Below are positions 35,590 through 45,063 of a stretch of DNA of 64,000 nucleotides, one piece after another. The DNA is from Synaphobranchus kaupii (Eukaryota; Chordata; Actinopteri; Anguilliformes; Synaphobranchidae): the NCBI GenBank assembly GCA_029718625.1, contig CM056397.1:3868590-3932589 (forward strand), in the 5' to 3' direction. A model generated the notes under the pieces. The model had not been told where the DNA came from, searched no databases, and was given only the letters and a program-made list of their open reading frames with translations. Both the position numbers and the translations under genes were made by a program. Positions within the stretch are counted from its first letter, which is position 1, and each line of letters begins with the position of its first letter.

Positions 35590-35905
35590 GATACTGTGTA
35601 CACGAGGCCTACGCAATGTGTATAGGGCCAGGACTTAACTTTAATAAACGCTCTTCGCTACAGTTATATTCAATGTATGAAACTTTTAAATACTTTGTTC
35701 AACATCTGTTTATGTGTTTTATTTTTCAGATTTTTGGTGAATGTTTAATTGTTTTTAGATACTGTGTACACGAGGCCTACGCAACTTGTATATGCCCAGG
35801 TTTTAGCTTCAGAAGACGATCTTCGCTACAGTTATATTCAGAGTATGAAACTTTTAAGTACTTTGTTCAACATCTGTTTATGAATATTGAACATTGCTAT
35901 GTGTT
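35590..35905 (+). repeat. Tandemly duplicated exon-like module
   Basis: Two copies of about 145 bp lie at 35590-35733 and 35755-35905, both starting TTTTTAGATACTGTGTACAC. Both translate in one common frame to a related 42-residue peptide: YCVHEAYA, then RSSLQLYS-YETFKYFVQHLF. Each copy is preceded by a TTTTTAG resembling a splice acceptor. The frame is open across both (35505-35972). Codon-preserving similarity between the copies suggests past coding. I cannot name the protein. It lies just outside the Maverick remnant and could belong to its end. Confidence 0.55.
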
Positions 35906-36041
35906 TTATTTTTCTGATTTTATTTTATTTTTATTGTTAAAAAGGCCCGGAAAACCCTCTAGAGACGGTTAGAGAGACATCACCTTGCAGGCCTAAAGGA
36001 CAGAAGAGAAAAAGCAGTGAGATAGTTTTCTCCTAAACAAA

Positions 36042-36043
<2 letters not shown>

Positions 36044-36076
<33 letters not shown>

Positions 36077-36084
36077 CACGTGGA

Positions 36085-36133
<49 letters not shown>
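36044..36133. repeat. Compound (GT)n microsatellite
   Basis: Two GT arrays separated by GCTCACGTGGATTT. The sequence after it is a T/A-rich low-complexity tract to 36280. Confidence 0.95.
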
Positions 36134-36135
<2 letters not shown>

Positions 36136-36297
36136 AAAATAAATGTTTGCTTATTTAAGTCTTTTTTTTTATTTTAAATTTTGTAATTTTATTTTTTATT
36201 TTTTATTTGAATTTTTTTATTTTAAATTTTGAATTTCTTTATTTTAAATTTGAATTTTAAATTTAATTATTTTTTTCCTTACAGACGGTGAAATAAC

Positions 36298-36560
36298 AGA
36301 TGACAAATTATTGGGTGCGGTGATCGACCAGGATATTTTAAATACATCGAAAAGCCGGCCTAACAAAACGCGTGAGCCCAGGACCACGGACATCGTCAGA
36401 ACAGGAACAAACAGTCCCAAAGACAGCAACAGCAGCCGTCCAAACAGAGGAGAACAGGACACCTTCTGCGACTGCCTCGGTTTGTCAAAACGACGAAAGG
36501 CTCCGATTAAGTGTTTTGAATAAGCTTATGAACATTGTTGATAAAATATTAAAGTAAAAA
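36298..36560 (+). other. Exon-like open stretch before PolB remnant
   Basis: After a T-rich tract and TTCCTTACAG (a good splice acceptor) an open frame runs 36298-36523 (ITDDKLLGAVIDQDILN, then a Lys/Arg/Asn-rich tail). A second frame continues to 36557. It may be the first exon of the PolB gene or a separate early protein of the Maverick. No domain recognised. Confidence 0.4.
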
Positions 36561-36599
36561 CGGCTCCTTAAAGACCTTGTACATGTTCGTGTTCAGGGG

Positions 36600-37930
36600 G
36601 CCAGAGTAAAAGACCTGCCACAGAAAATGCTGAAAACCATGACACTAACCAATTATATTTACTGCATGAAAATGTTAACCCGCATCTCTTAGCTCTTGTT
36701 GATGATGTTAATCAAGCCTCTATTAACACGCATGAACCAAGTAATGAAGCTGTTTTTGCGGGTTTATTAAGAGCGCTGGACTCTGTAAACCGTGAACTCG
36801 CTTGTCGCGTTGAAACAGATATGAACCCAAACACTGCAGAAAATAACACGCATGGTCTTACAGAACTAGCGATGTCCCAAAGCACTGTCGATAATAACCT
36901 GCATTGACTTCCAGAAGTCAACCAAAATGGTGGTGTCATTAATAACGCAGACATTCAGGTGATACGTAGGCCAGCATTCAAATTCAAGTACAGAAATTCG
37001 GCTCCGTTTTAACTTTGCATCTTTGTACGATGTTGATAACTACGCAGAGTTTTATGTGTACATCTTAAACACTTTAGAACATCTACTGACTAAATGTTGT
37101 GAGCTGTCGAACCCCAGCGATGCCGTACAGTTAGAATTAAGGGGTGATTCTCTGTCTCAGGGTGTAACTGTACAGCTAAACGGTGATGAAATAGATTTGG
37201 ATAGTTTTTTTGAGTATGATTGAAAAGTTGGTTCAAAGCAATTTTGATATCCTGGCAGATGAAACTCTGATGCTTGTGGCACACATTATTCAGAACCCTA
37301 ATGGCGGTGGAGACCGGCGAAAATTATCAACATGTCTCAAGAGCGAAATCATTCGCAAAAAGCTAAGACATTTAATAGTTAGCTACAACACCGGTAATAA
37401 TCTCTGTTTCGCAACATGTTTGACACATCTTTTAAATCTGACATTCACAACGTGTGACGCTGAAAGAGAGGCTGAACATTTACAACGTTCCGTAGGCTTG
37501 GGTGTTCAGGATAAGGTTTGTTTTTCAGACATTCAAATGTTTGAGAGGTTCTTAAACATCAAGATAGTTGTATGGGCACACAGTTCAAATAACGGCGTCT
37601 TAAACAAGTTTCAAACGAGCATCACACCACACTCAAAAACTTTTTTTGTACCTCGATGGCGGACACTATTACGGTATCAAATCATTCACAGGTTTCTTAG
37701 GCAGTCAATATGTTTGTACATTTTGTTACACGCCGTACACCTCGAAACATAGCCACTCCTGCTTACATTATTGTAACGTCTGTTTTTGCACAGAATGTTT
37801 TACACATCGTTCAACAACAACGATAAGGTGTAAGGATTGTGGATCAGTCGGTCTAGGTTTTGCTATAATGAGCATAAAGTTTTGAAACGGCAGGATGCTC
37901 AGTGTAAAATGCTCAGTGTGTGTGAGACTA
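36600..37930 (+). pseudogene. Maverick protein-primed DNA polymerase B, N-terminal remnant
   Basis: In an intact element this enzyme replicates the transposon. Only the N-terminal domain is present. Pieces lie in different frames: about 36600-36900, 37023-37223 (NYAEFYVYILNTLEHLL), 37210-37680 (NTGNNLCFATCLTHLLN, QDKVCFSDIQMFERFLNIK) and 37646-37885 (GGHYYGIKSFTGFLG followed by a Cys/His-rich CTFCYTPY...HYCNVCFCTECFTH zinc-binding segment). There is an in-frame stop near 36907 and frameshifts near 37000, 37215 and 37660. Past about 37930 the sequence jumps to the pX-like region, so the exonuclease and polymerase palm motifs (normally some 700 more residues) are missing. The assignment rests on family likeness of the N-terminal block. 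Confidence 0.75.
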
Positions 37931-37974
37931 GCAAGTTATTTTTACACAACTGAAAAAAGAAAACAAAAGGTCGG

Positions 37975-38116
37975 AATTAAACTGTTGGTTAACAAAAGAT
38001 CATCTATTTGAAAGAAGAGAAAGATTATTAATCAAAGGGGCGGATTCCTTCTGCCTCTACTGAGTGTCGCAATACCGTTTCTCACCAGTTTGATAGTGGG
38101 TCGCAGCGGTGTTTAA
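37975..38116 (+). pseudogene. Maverick pX/mu-like core protein remnant
   Basis: A charged stretch (TKDHLFERRERLLIKG) is followed, after a frameshift near 38038, by a glycine-led hydrophobic segment GGFLLPLLSVAIPFLTSL and then GRSGV and a stop at 38114-38116. A basic region followed by GGFLPLL-type hydrophobics is the signature of the adenovirus pX/mu precursor and its Maverick counterparts, which are packaged with DNA and processed by the protease. It is short and broken, so the assignment is by pattern only. Confidence 0.5.
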
Positions 38117-38123
38117 TAAAAAC

Positions 38124-38826
38124 ATGGAGCATGCCCAAAAAATGTTTCTCATGTCTCAAATCCAGCTGGACAAATTAAAGAATCTTACTTTTACCCCGGA
38201 GCCAATCTGACAAACTGTTGAAAATGATTTGGATCAAACCATACGTAACATCTTATCAAGGACTGATGTTGGTCCTCATGAGAAGGCAAAAGTGTACACG
38301 GTTGCTCTACAGCATTTCATAGCGCTGGTCAAACAAGGTGAAGCCGAAATGCAACATGTAACCCTATCATTGCCTGTTGAGGGCCGCGATAATGTCAGGA
38401 CTGACACCGCCCGAGTTGAAGATTTTGTACAAAGCGTGCCACCTAGAAGCCGGAAAAATGGCACCCACGTATTAGATAAAACTTCAAAATCTGGAAATGT
38501 TGCAACGTGGAACGATAAAGGGGAGTTTCTGTTTAATGGCACAGCTGTAAGTGGTTCGCATATGTTGGATCTAATAAAGAACATAACAGCCCCTCACAAA
38601 ATTTCTGACGATAGAACAACCCAGGGGTTGGGGGGAATTTATAGAGGCTATGGCTATGCTTAATATGCCTCTTTCTGTCATACCTAATCAAAATGTGCGC
38701 GGCAAGATAAATCGACACAAAAAAATACCAAATACCGCAGCATTTACACCTATGACGCCAGAACCAGGCCCTAAGGCTGCTTTTTCATCCCCCCTTTTAG
38801 ACCATTCAGCGTGGATAGATTTCTGA
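38124..38826 (+). pseudogene. Maverick late protein of unknown function
   Basis: The ATG at 38124 lies 7 bp after the stop of the pX-like remnant. The frame encodes about 230 residues: a helical N-terminus, ENDLDQTIRNILSRTDVGP, EKAKVYTVALQHFIALVKQG, a middle with SVPPRSRKNGTHVLDKTSKS, GEFLFNGTAVSGSHMLDLI and a C-terminus ending SAWIDF. A protein of this type is regularly found beside the capsid genes in fish Mavericks; its role is not known to me. Breaks: an in-frame TGA at 38208-38210 (likely from CGA) and a frameshift in the G-run near 38630, after which the third frame continues to the TGA at 38824-38826. A membrane segment is not seen. Confidence 0.6.
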
Positions 38827-38940
38827 AGCTGTTTTGAGTGTGTTTGCTTTAAATGATCAAAATGTAAAGTTTAACATGTTTTTATTTTACAATGAAATAC
38901 ATAAAGTAACATTCAAACAAAACATGCCTGTGTTTTTTTT

Positions 38941-39483
38941 TCAACAGTGACAGGCCTTAAATATTTCACCACAGCAAGCAGTCTGTACACAGTTTAACAT
39001 GTTTTTAACACACTTATCCAAGTATATTTTATCAACATATCTTGAAACCATCACATCGTTATTTTTCAAATTATCAGAGTATAGGGATATAATTTCACTA
39101 AACGGAACCCCTTTGGCCCTGTTGTGCAGATAAAATATGCAATGCTGTCTGCACTTTGTGCTGTGTAGGTCTTGCACTTGTACCGTGTTGTAAACAATCC
39201 TTTTACAGTTCTTTTGTAAAAAAGTATTGATGCTATCTGGGAAATAAATGTAGTCAGGGGGATTGCCGTAGAAGTCGAAAAATTCACCAGTTTTATCCGC
39301 ACGCACATACAATGCTAACCAGTGTTCTCCAGGCTTATTTCGAGGGTGTGTATTCACAACGTACAATACTGGTACATTATTTATTTTATTATCCGGTAGC
39401 TCATCGCAGGCCACAACCCCATAAAAGTTCTTTACTGTGTAAGGATTGTTACTCAAAATAGCCGTTAGTTCTCTGGTGTTCAT
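38941..39483 (-). CDS. Maverick adenain-type cysteine protease
   Basis: Maturation protease that would process capsid and core proteins. The 180-residue frame is intact. Catalytic elements in the expected order: GEHWLALYV with the His near residue 53, EFFDFYGNPP with the acidic residue near 70, and CRQHCIFYLHNRAKG with the nucleophile Cys near 115. The length fits the ULP1/adenain family (about 180-210 aa). ATG 39483 follows the capsid stop (39486-39488) by 2 bp, as in a tight late-gene cluster. A Cys-rich tail (CVQTACCGEIFKACHC) is unusual. It is one of the few unbroken genes of this element. The first Met is the only convincing start. Confidence 0.9.
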   Translation of the reverse strand: MNTRELTAILSNNPYTVKNFYGVVACDELPDNKINNVPVLYVVNTHPRNKPGEHWLALYVRADKTGEFFDFYGNPPDYIYFPDSINTFLQKNCKRIVYNTVQVQDLHSTKCRQHCIFYLHNRAKGVPFSEIISLYSDNLKNNDVMVSRYVDKIYLDKCVKNMLNCVQTACCGEIFKACHC

Positions 39484-39830
39484 GATTAATAATAATCATA
39501 CAGTACGTTCCTCCTCTGGTTCACTTCAATGATATTGTCGAAGCACGCGTAAACAATTAAATTAACAGTTCTGGGTAGTGGGTTTCTGAATCTCATCTCC
39601 AGACGGATATTACCCGTCTTGATCAGTGATAGATGCTGGCTGCAACCTTCATCGGGTGTCAGGTTGAAAGCATAAAGGGTGTAACCGTTCATGTATTCTT
39701 GACGATTTATACACAATGGTGTATCTTTCAGATGCCTTCCAGTGGCAAGCGTTAGGCTGTAAAATTCACGAACCACAGAACCGTTACCGTAATTTGGGAG
39801 GTATGGCTTGCTCGGGATCGGGAGACCATT

Positions 39831-40877
39831 TTATTTATTTTTTTTAAATTCCCGCCACTCTTGGGAGGTCAACTTTATTTTTTATTTATGATTTGCAAAA
39901 TTATGTAATGAAGTCTCTCAGAGGAAAGGGTATAACAAACAAAAGAAAAAAAGAAAAGATAAATAGTTTTAATTACAAATAGTGAAGTCGCCCCCCTCCC
40001 ACCCACCCACACCCCTACCTTAATCTCCCACAAAGAAAACACCACCCACACCCCAATGTGTTACCCCTACCATGACAGACAGATAGACGGACAGACAGAC
40101 GGACAGACAGACAGACAGACAGACCGGATAGGCAGAGAGACAGACAAACCAATCGGGTAGATAGACAGGGAGACGGGTAGACAGACAGATGGATAGACAG
40201 AGGAGGTAAGAGTGGACAAATGAGCTGAGTATATTGGGCCAGAAAAAGGTGAAGTACTGAGAGGGTGAAACTATTAATAACATGAATTGTGAATATGTAT
40301 GAATCAGGTTAGACTATGTTTATAAGTGTGTAATGTGTATGAGAGAGAGAGAGAAAGAATCGGAGAAAGGGGGAAAAGGGGAGGGGTTGGCTAACCGGTT
40401 TATTTTGGTTGGATTATAAATTTAGATTATTGATGAATGGTTCCCAGTTGTCTCTGAATTGTGACATTTGATTGTGGCTGGAAGCTGATATTTTTTCTAA
40501 TGACATGTATTCTGAAAGAAGGTTCAACCATTGCATAGTATTTACAGTATTTCTCGTTTTCCAATGTAATAGGATAGTTTTCGTGGCGATAGTTAGGGCA
40601 ATGAGCAAGGACCTGTTGTTCTGGGTTGTTAAATTGATTGTGGATATGTCTCCAAGTAGGCAGAGAGAAGGAGATAGTGGAATGCTGCGACCCAAAAAAC
40701 GGGATAACGTTTTAGTGACTGTGTGCCAAAAGTGTTGGATGGGTGGGCATACCCAAATAGCGTGGAGATAATTGTCCGGGGTGTTTAGAGTACAGTGTGA
40801 GCATATGTCAGTGTCTGCTAATCCCATTTTATACATCTTGTGTTGAGTAATATGTGCTCTGTGGATTACCTTGAATT
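39831..40877 (-). mobile_element. 5'-truncated L1/Tx1 LINE inside the capsid gene
   Basis: A perfect 11-bp duplication GGGAGACCATT lies at 39820-39830 and 40878-40888. On the minus strand the insert begins inside the end of ORF2 (KMGLADTDICSHC, YLHAIWVCPPIQHFW; stop near 40414) and continues through a purine/pyrimidine-rich 3' UTR with a (CAGA)n tract (about 40075-40125) to an AT-rich 3' end near 39831-39845. Only the last kilobase was copied, typical of target-primed reverse transcription. Confidence 0.88.
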
Positions 40878-41761
40878 GGGAGACCATTCATACTGAGTGA
40901 TACGTATTCGGCGTTGTAATGTTGGAAATTGAAAGGGTTCTTGTTGTAAACACCTGTAAATGCGTCGTTATCTACCAAACCTATAATGACAGATTTCGGT
41001 AATTGACCCAAAAACAAATTTTCTTGATTGCAAACTCTAAGACCAGCTGTTAAACTGAAAGTTTTAAGACTAACACGGTCAATCGGATATTTAAAATTTG
41101 ATGTCAGTAGAGCCTGGGCATGTCCGAGCTTAACGGGTGGGGAGACCCCAATTATTTTTTTACAAATAGTGTGGCCGAGACCATTTTAAGACAGTATTGC
41201 AGCTGGGCCTCCTCGCTCATTAGGCAGAACTCATCCTTACACTGGACCATCTTCATTTTAATATTGATTCCATTTATAAGTAGTCTCTCCTGAAAAAACA
41301 TGTCTGCGTGGATGGGTCCGAGCAATTCAAAAGTGTTACTCGCCGCTGTATATAGAGCTCTATCTTTCAAGCCCTTGTTGTCACCCGCAGGGTCTGTTTC
41401 GTCCATATGTCCACTGGTGTCCTTATAGAATAATCCGGATGTAAATTGATTAGACATTGTGTCCAGAATAATTAAGTAGACATTCCATAATTGCTCTGTA
41501 GGGGTACGTGTTGCTAGACTGGCTCACCAGCCTGTCTCCCAGTGAAACATCCACCTGTGAAAAAATAGTCGCTATGAAATAATTAATAAGCCTAACCTTG
41601 TCAGCGGCAGTAATATTGGTGCCATCTGCACGGGTTATCTGATTGTTTAAGTCAAGGTAATCTTCGCCATTACCGGCTATATAGAACTCTAGAGGACCAG
41701 TATCCGAAATGGCTGACAGGGGCGGCACTTCTACGTAGATGCTCTTATCAATGCTTGTTTG

Positions 41762-43483
41762 TGTCATGGTTTTGAACCCTGTTTCCGGATGCGGTCGTTT
41801 TCCTCGGTGGCCACGCGAGGGCGCTGCCCTTTTGGTAGAGTTGTCGGAGCTTTTAAGCGTTTACACCTGTGCGCAGTCACGAGAGATATATAAGCCTACC
41901 GTTTCCTTCGTTCGGGGCTTCGACATTTATTATTAATTGTTCATCGTTTGTTTATTGTTTTGTACTGTGGTGTATTGTTGGCTGTGAGTTCTCGTACCAT
42001 TTTGGCTACTCGCCTACTTTTAACGTCTCTTCGTTGAGGCAGGGCTTATTTCTTGCTGGCTTGGTAGTTAGTTATCTCGTAGAAGTTTGGGACCGTAAAT
42101 CTCTGCTCTATTTCGCCTTTTGGTGCTTTTTCTCCGTGTATGGAGTTTTGGGCGATTCTGTTCGGAACAGTAGTTCTGCTCGCCCTTCGGCACGTCTTCC
42201 CATAGGGAGATCAGGCGTTTCCCTTCTACTTAGTTTCTTAGCTCGTAGAAATATAGAATAGCAGTTTCTCTGGTCCATTTTCGCCTGTTGATTGGTTTTC
42301 TTACTGAGAGACCTGGCGTTTTAGCTTCTACTCATTTCCGGGTTACGGTGAGCCAGTTGGTAGCTTCGGTACGTTTGTTCCCTGTTTTTGTCTCCTTCTT
42401 GTGGACTACGCTCCTTTGTTGTGAGTCAGGGTTTTTGTTTATATTTAGAGGCTGTCGAGCTATTTTTGCGTTAGTCTTTTTGGATAGTAAAGTCTATGGG
42501 ACGACGGTGCTCCGTCGGCTCACCTGTAAAATGTTTCTCTCTCCTGGGAGATCGGGTGTTTACCTCTTTGTTTTCTGCTTCAGACTGCGAACTAATTAAA
42601 TAGCCATGGAGCGTTAAATCGCCTCGTTACATTTCCCCTTACTGAGAGGCAGGGCTTGTATTTGTGTTAGTGCTTGTGTTAGTCAGATAGCCGACAGTTT
42701 CGGTGCAGCTGTCCCTTCGTCTTTTGTGCTATTTCTCCGTGTATGGAGATTTGGGCGATTTTGTTCGGAACTGTTTCTGTTCGCCCTTCGGTGCAATTCG
42801 TCTCTCAGGGAGACCGGGCAATGTTTTGGACGTGTTTGCGTTTGACTGCGAGCCTATTATTCTCGCCATGGAACGTTAAATCTCTGTTCCTGTGCGCCTC
42901 GTTATTTTCCTCATCATAGAGGCAGGGCGTGTATTTTCAATGAATCTCGCTTTGGTCTAGCCGGTAAATGTCTGGTACTGCCTGTCCTGTTCGTTCCTTT
43001 CGGTGCCTTTCTCCTTTCATGGAGTTTGACGATTTTGTTCGGAACTGCTGTTCCGTTTCGTCTTTTGGGTGCATGTCTTCCTATATGGAGGATTGGGCGA
43101 TGTTGTGGACACGTTTGTGTGTGACCGCGAGTCTGAGAGTAGCCTGGAAACGTTGGATCTGTTCCTTTCGCCTCCTCATTCTATCATATTATTTTGCAGT
43201 GTTTGTTTGTGTTTTATGTTTGTCTTTATGCTACTCGCCCGTTATTATGTGTCTCGTTACCAAGACAGTGCGTGTATTTATTTCTGGCTGTTCATATCCC
43301 TGTCCTTGCGCTCTACTTGGCGTTTGACAGTGAGCCGGTTAGTAGCGTTTGTAGTGGTGTTCGTTGTTCCTTGTCTTGTCTCCTCCCTTATCTGCGGGTA
43401 TTCCCGCCTTAGTGGCCCAAGGGCTTAATGAATCCCCTTGCTGCGTTTGGCTCCTCCCATCTCACACGTCACGCCCCATTACA
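41762..43483 (+). mobile_element. Solo Gypsy-type LTR, 1.72 kb
   Basis: Starts TGTCATGG and ends CCCATTACA, with a perfect 5-bp duplication GTTTG at 41757-41761 and 43484-43488. TATATAAG at 41887-41894 is a good promoter. A block of about 270 bp or more containing GAGAGGCAGGGC, ATGGAG-TTGGGCGAT and TTGTTCGGAACTG recurs with starts near 42026, 42647 and 42917. Open frames inside are Leu/Phe/Cys-rich low-complexity translations, not genes. Internal element sequence was lost by LTR-LTR recombination. Confidence 0.85.
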
Positions 43484-43559
43484 GTTTGTGTGTACGGAAC
43501 CGCAAAAAGGTCCCGTTCCGACTTCATACATTCCTCTGACATGTGTATGAAGGCCATTT

Positions 43560-44019
43560 TTACAAAAATGTATCTACTTTTTATCTTAGCCTTCTTGGTC
43601 TGCTTTTTAGTCTTCCTCTTCCTCTTCTTTGCGACTGTGACCCTAATGTATGCCGGTCGTCTCTTTTTAGACTTAGCTCTTCTTCAGACATGCCCCCCTG
43701 GAGGCCTTTTCTGTGCGCGCCGTGTCATGACCAAAAGGCCCGAACCTTCTTGTTCACCGGTGTTCAAATGACTCGTCACAACTTTATTGACCACATCCTT
43801 GGCTATGTTTTTAGCTGCAGACGTCAAATTTGGTCTGGCTATGTTGAAGCCTTTCTTTAGTAGGGGCAATGCCATTCGGAATAAACCTCGAAAAAGTCCT
43901 CCAAGACCGCTACTATACATAACACTCGCGCCCTTATACCCCGGCAGACCATTACCGGCTTGTGCTATATAATAGTCTATGTACCTATGGGGGTCAACGT
44001 ACAGGTTTGAACTTGCCAT
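43560..44019 (-). pseudogene. Maverick small capsid-associated protein (pVI/pX-like)
   Basis: Starts at ATG 44019, 3 bp after the penton stop. Residues: a Tyr-rich head (HRYIDYYIAQAGNGLPGYKG), then GLGGLFRGLFRMALPLLKKG, an amphipathic or hydrophobic segment, then AAKNIAKDVVNKVV, and Gly/Arg residues to a stop at 43684. Past a frameshift near 43700 another frame continues with a very basic KKRKRKTKKQTKKAK stretch up to the capsid start, the tail expected of a DNA- or capsid-binding minor protein. The role as an adenovirus pVI-like membrane-active or core protein is inferred from position, amphipathicity and family likeness. Confidence 0.65.
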
Positions 44020-44022
44020 TTT

Positions 44023-45017
44023 TTATTTGTGATATCGATGCTTCACTGGCCTGGAATGCAATTTTATGATGGATTTACCATAAGTGAAGCGTATGTTCTC
44101 GTTCTGATCCGATTTCAGCTCAATTGTTATGTTATCAATGTGCTTCTTTGGGCGGCAGTGTAGTATAATGGTTAAGGAACTAGCCTTGTAACTGAAAAAT
44201 TGCAGGTTCGATTCCCAGGTAGGACACTGCCGTTGTACCCTTGAGCAAGCTACTTAACCTGAATTGCTTCAGTATATATCCAGCTGTATAATTGGATAAT
44301 ATATGTAGAAGAAATGCTAAAAAGTTGTAAGTCGCTCTGGATAAGAGCGTCTGCTAAATGCCTGTAATGTAATGTTCTTGCTGACGTGGACGTAGTGTGG
44401 CTTCTCATACGAGATTGTGATGACTTCGTTGCTAGACCCTGTTATATGTACACATTGTAGCAAGGGCACAAAACTATTTCCGACTCTCTGGTAGTCAATA
44501 ATGTCTGTGTAAACATACATTGTGTAAAACCCCGCACAAATATCGGCAGGATGTGGTGCCACAGGCTTTGCGACCATTAAGGGTACATCCAGGTCCAAAC
44601 ACAACATCCTCGCGAGTTCACCGCTAGCCGCCAGCGAAAGATTTTCGTTTGCACTACTAATATAAATTTGGTTTTTCATTGCGGAATGGGCCACCTCAAT
44701 ATCCAATTTTCTTGTTTTTAAAGCTTTATTCATCTCATCCACTAGCATTTTCATGTTCTTGTAATAACCCCAGTTTATTACAACAACGTAGCTGAGTTCA
44801 TTTTTCTTATCATCACTTACGATAAAAGCGTTTTCATGAGATGATAGCAAGCTCCATGTACATGGGTATTGAATTTCTGCTAAAGCAACTTCCCATTGCC
44901 CGCAACATTTGAGGGGTCTAGCAACTTTGTTGTGTAACTTGAAATTTTATTTCCAGGGTAAATATCTAGACAGGCGTTACTCGGGAGTACATTTACATAG
45001 AAACCTGCTTCCTCCAT
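44023..45017 (-). pseudogene. Maverick penton-like minor capsid protein, broken
   Basis: Single jelly-roll vertex protein, usually about 250 aa. ATG 45017 begins MEEAGFYVNVLPS. The frame shifts near 44900, then 44379-44850 is open (VVVINWGYYKNMKMLVDEMN, HPADICAGFYTMYVYTDIID, NSFVPLLQ, KPHYVHVSKN). A SINE (44149-44374) interrupts the C-terminus, which resumes at 44143 and ends at 44023-44025. The integrase stop is 46 bp upstream and the pVI-like ATG 3 bp downstream. Two lesions mean no product. Confidence 0.85.
44149..44374 (+). mobile_element. tRNA-headed SINE with L2-type tail
   Basis: Starts TGGGCGGCAGTGTAGTATAA with an A-box (TAGTATAATGGTTAAGGA) and a B-box (GGTTCGATTCC near 44205). It ends CGCTCTGGATAAGAGCGTCT GCTAAATG plus TGTAATG repeats, nearly the same 3' end as the L2 elements in this window, which would supply its reverse transcriptase. 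A short duplication TTCTT flanks it (44144-44148, 44375-44379). Confidence 0.9.
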
Positions 45018-45063
45018 GGTGGCCTAATGTTTTTTGCCGGTTCCTGTAAGCTTTTCTACTCTT

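Larger units (their letters stand above)
39486..43557 (-). pseudogene. Maverick major capsid protein (double jelly-roll), triply split
   Basis: Hexon-like capsid shell protein, usually about 550-600 aa. Parts found: N-terminal 23 codons 43489-43557 (MAFIHMSEE ...); 41450-41761 (PPLSAISDTGPLEFYI, DYLDLNN, LGDRLVSQS); 41152-41457 (GLFYKDTSGHMDETDP, DMFFQERLLINGINIK, KDEFCLM); 40889-41150 (LFLGQLPKSVIIGLVDNDAF, NPFNFQHYN); and 39486-39819 (NGYTLYAFNLTPDE, LEMRFRNPLP, DNIIEV). Breaks: a solo LTR (41762-43483), an L1 fragment (39831-40877), and frameshifts near 41452 and at the T7 run near 41155. The assignment to the F54H12.2-like Maverick capsid family is confident because every block is in order. 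Confidence 0.92.

Noticed and set aside
40020..40283. Minus-strand ORF of Ser/Leu/Val/Cys repeats
   Set aside because: It is a translation of the (CAGA)n simple repeat in the L1 3' UTR.
41765..41767. ATG of the capsid frame at 41767
   Set aside because: This codon is formed by the first bases of the inserted LTR (CAT of TGTCATGG). The native start is at 43557.
41869..43860. Several overlapping plus-strand ORFs, Leu/Phe/Cys rich, that could suggest membrane proteins
   Set aside because: They lie in the solo LTR or opposite the capsid and pVI-like genes. Composition reflects T-rich repeated DNA and no domain is seen.
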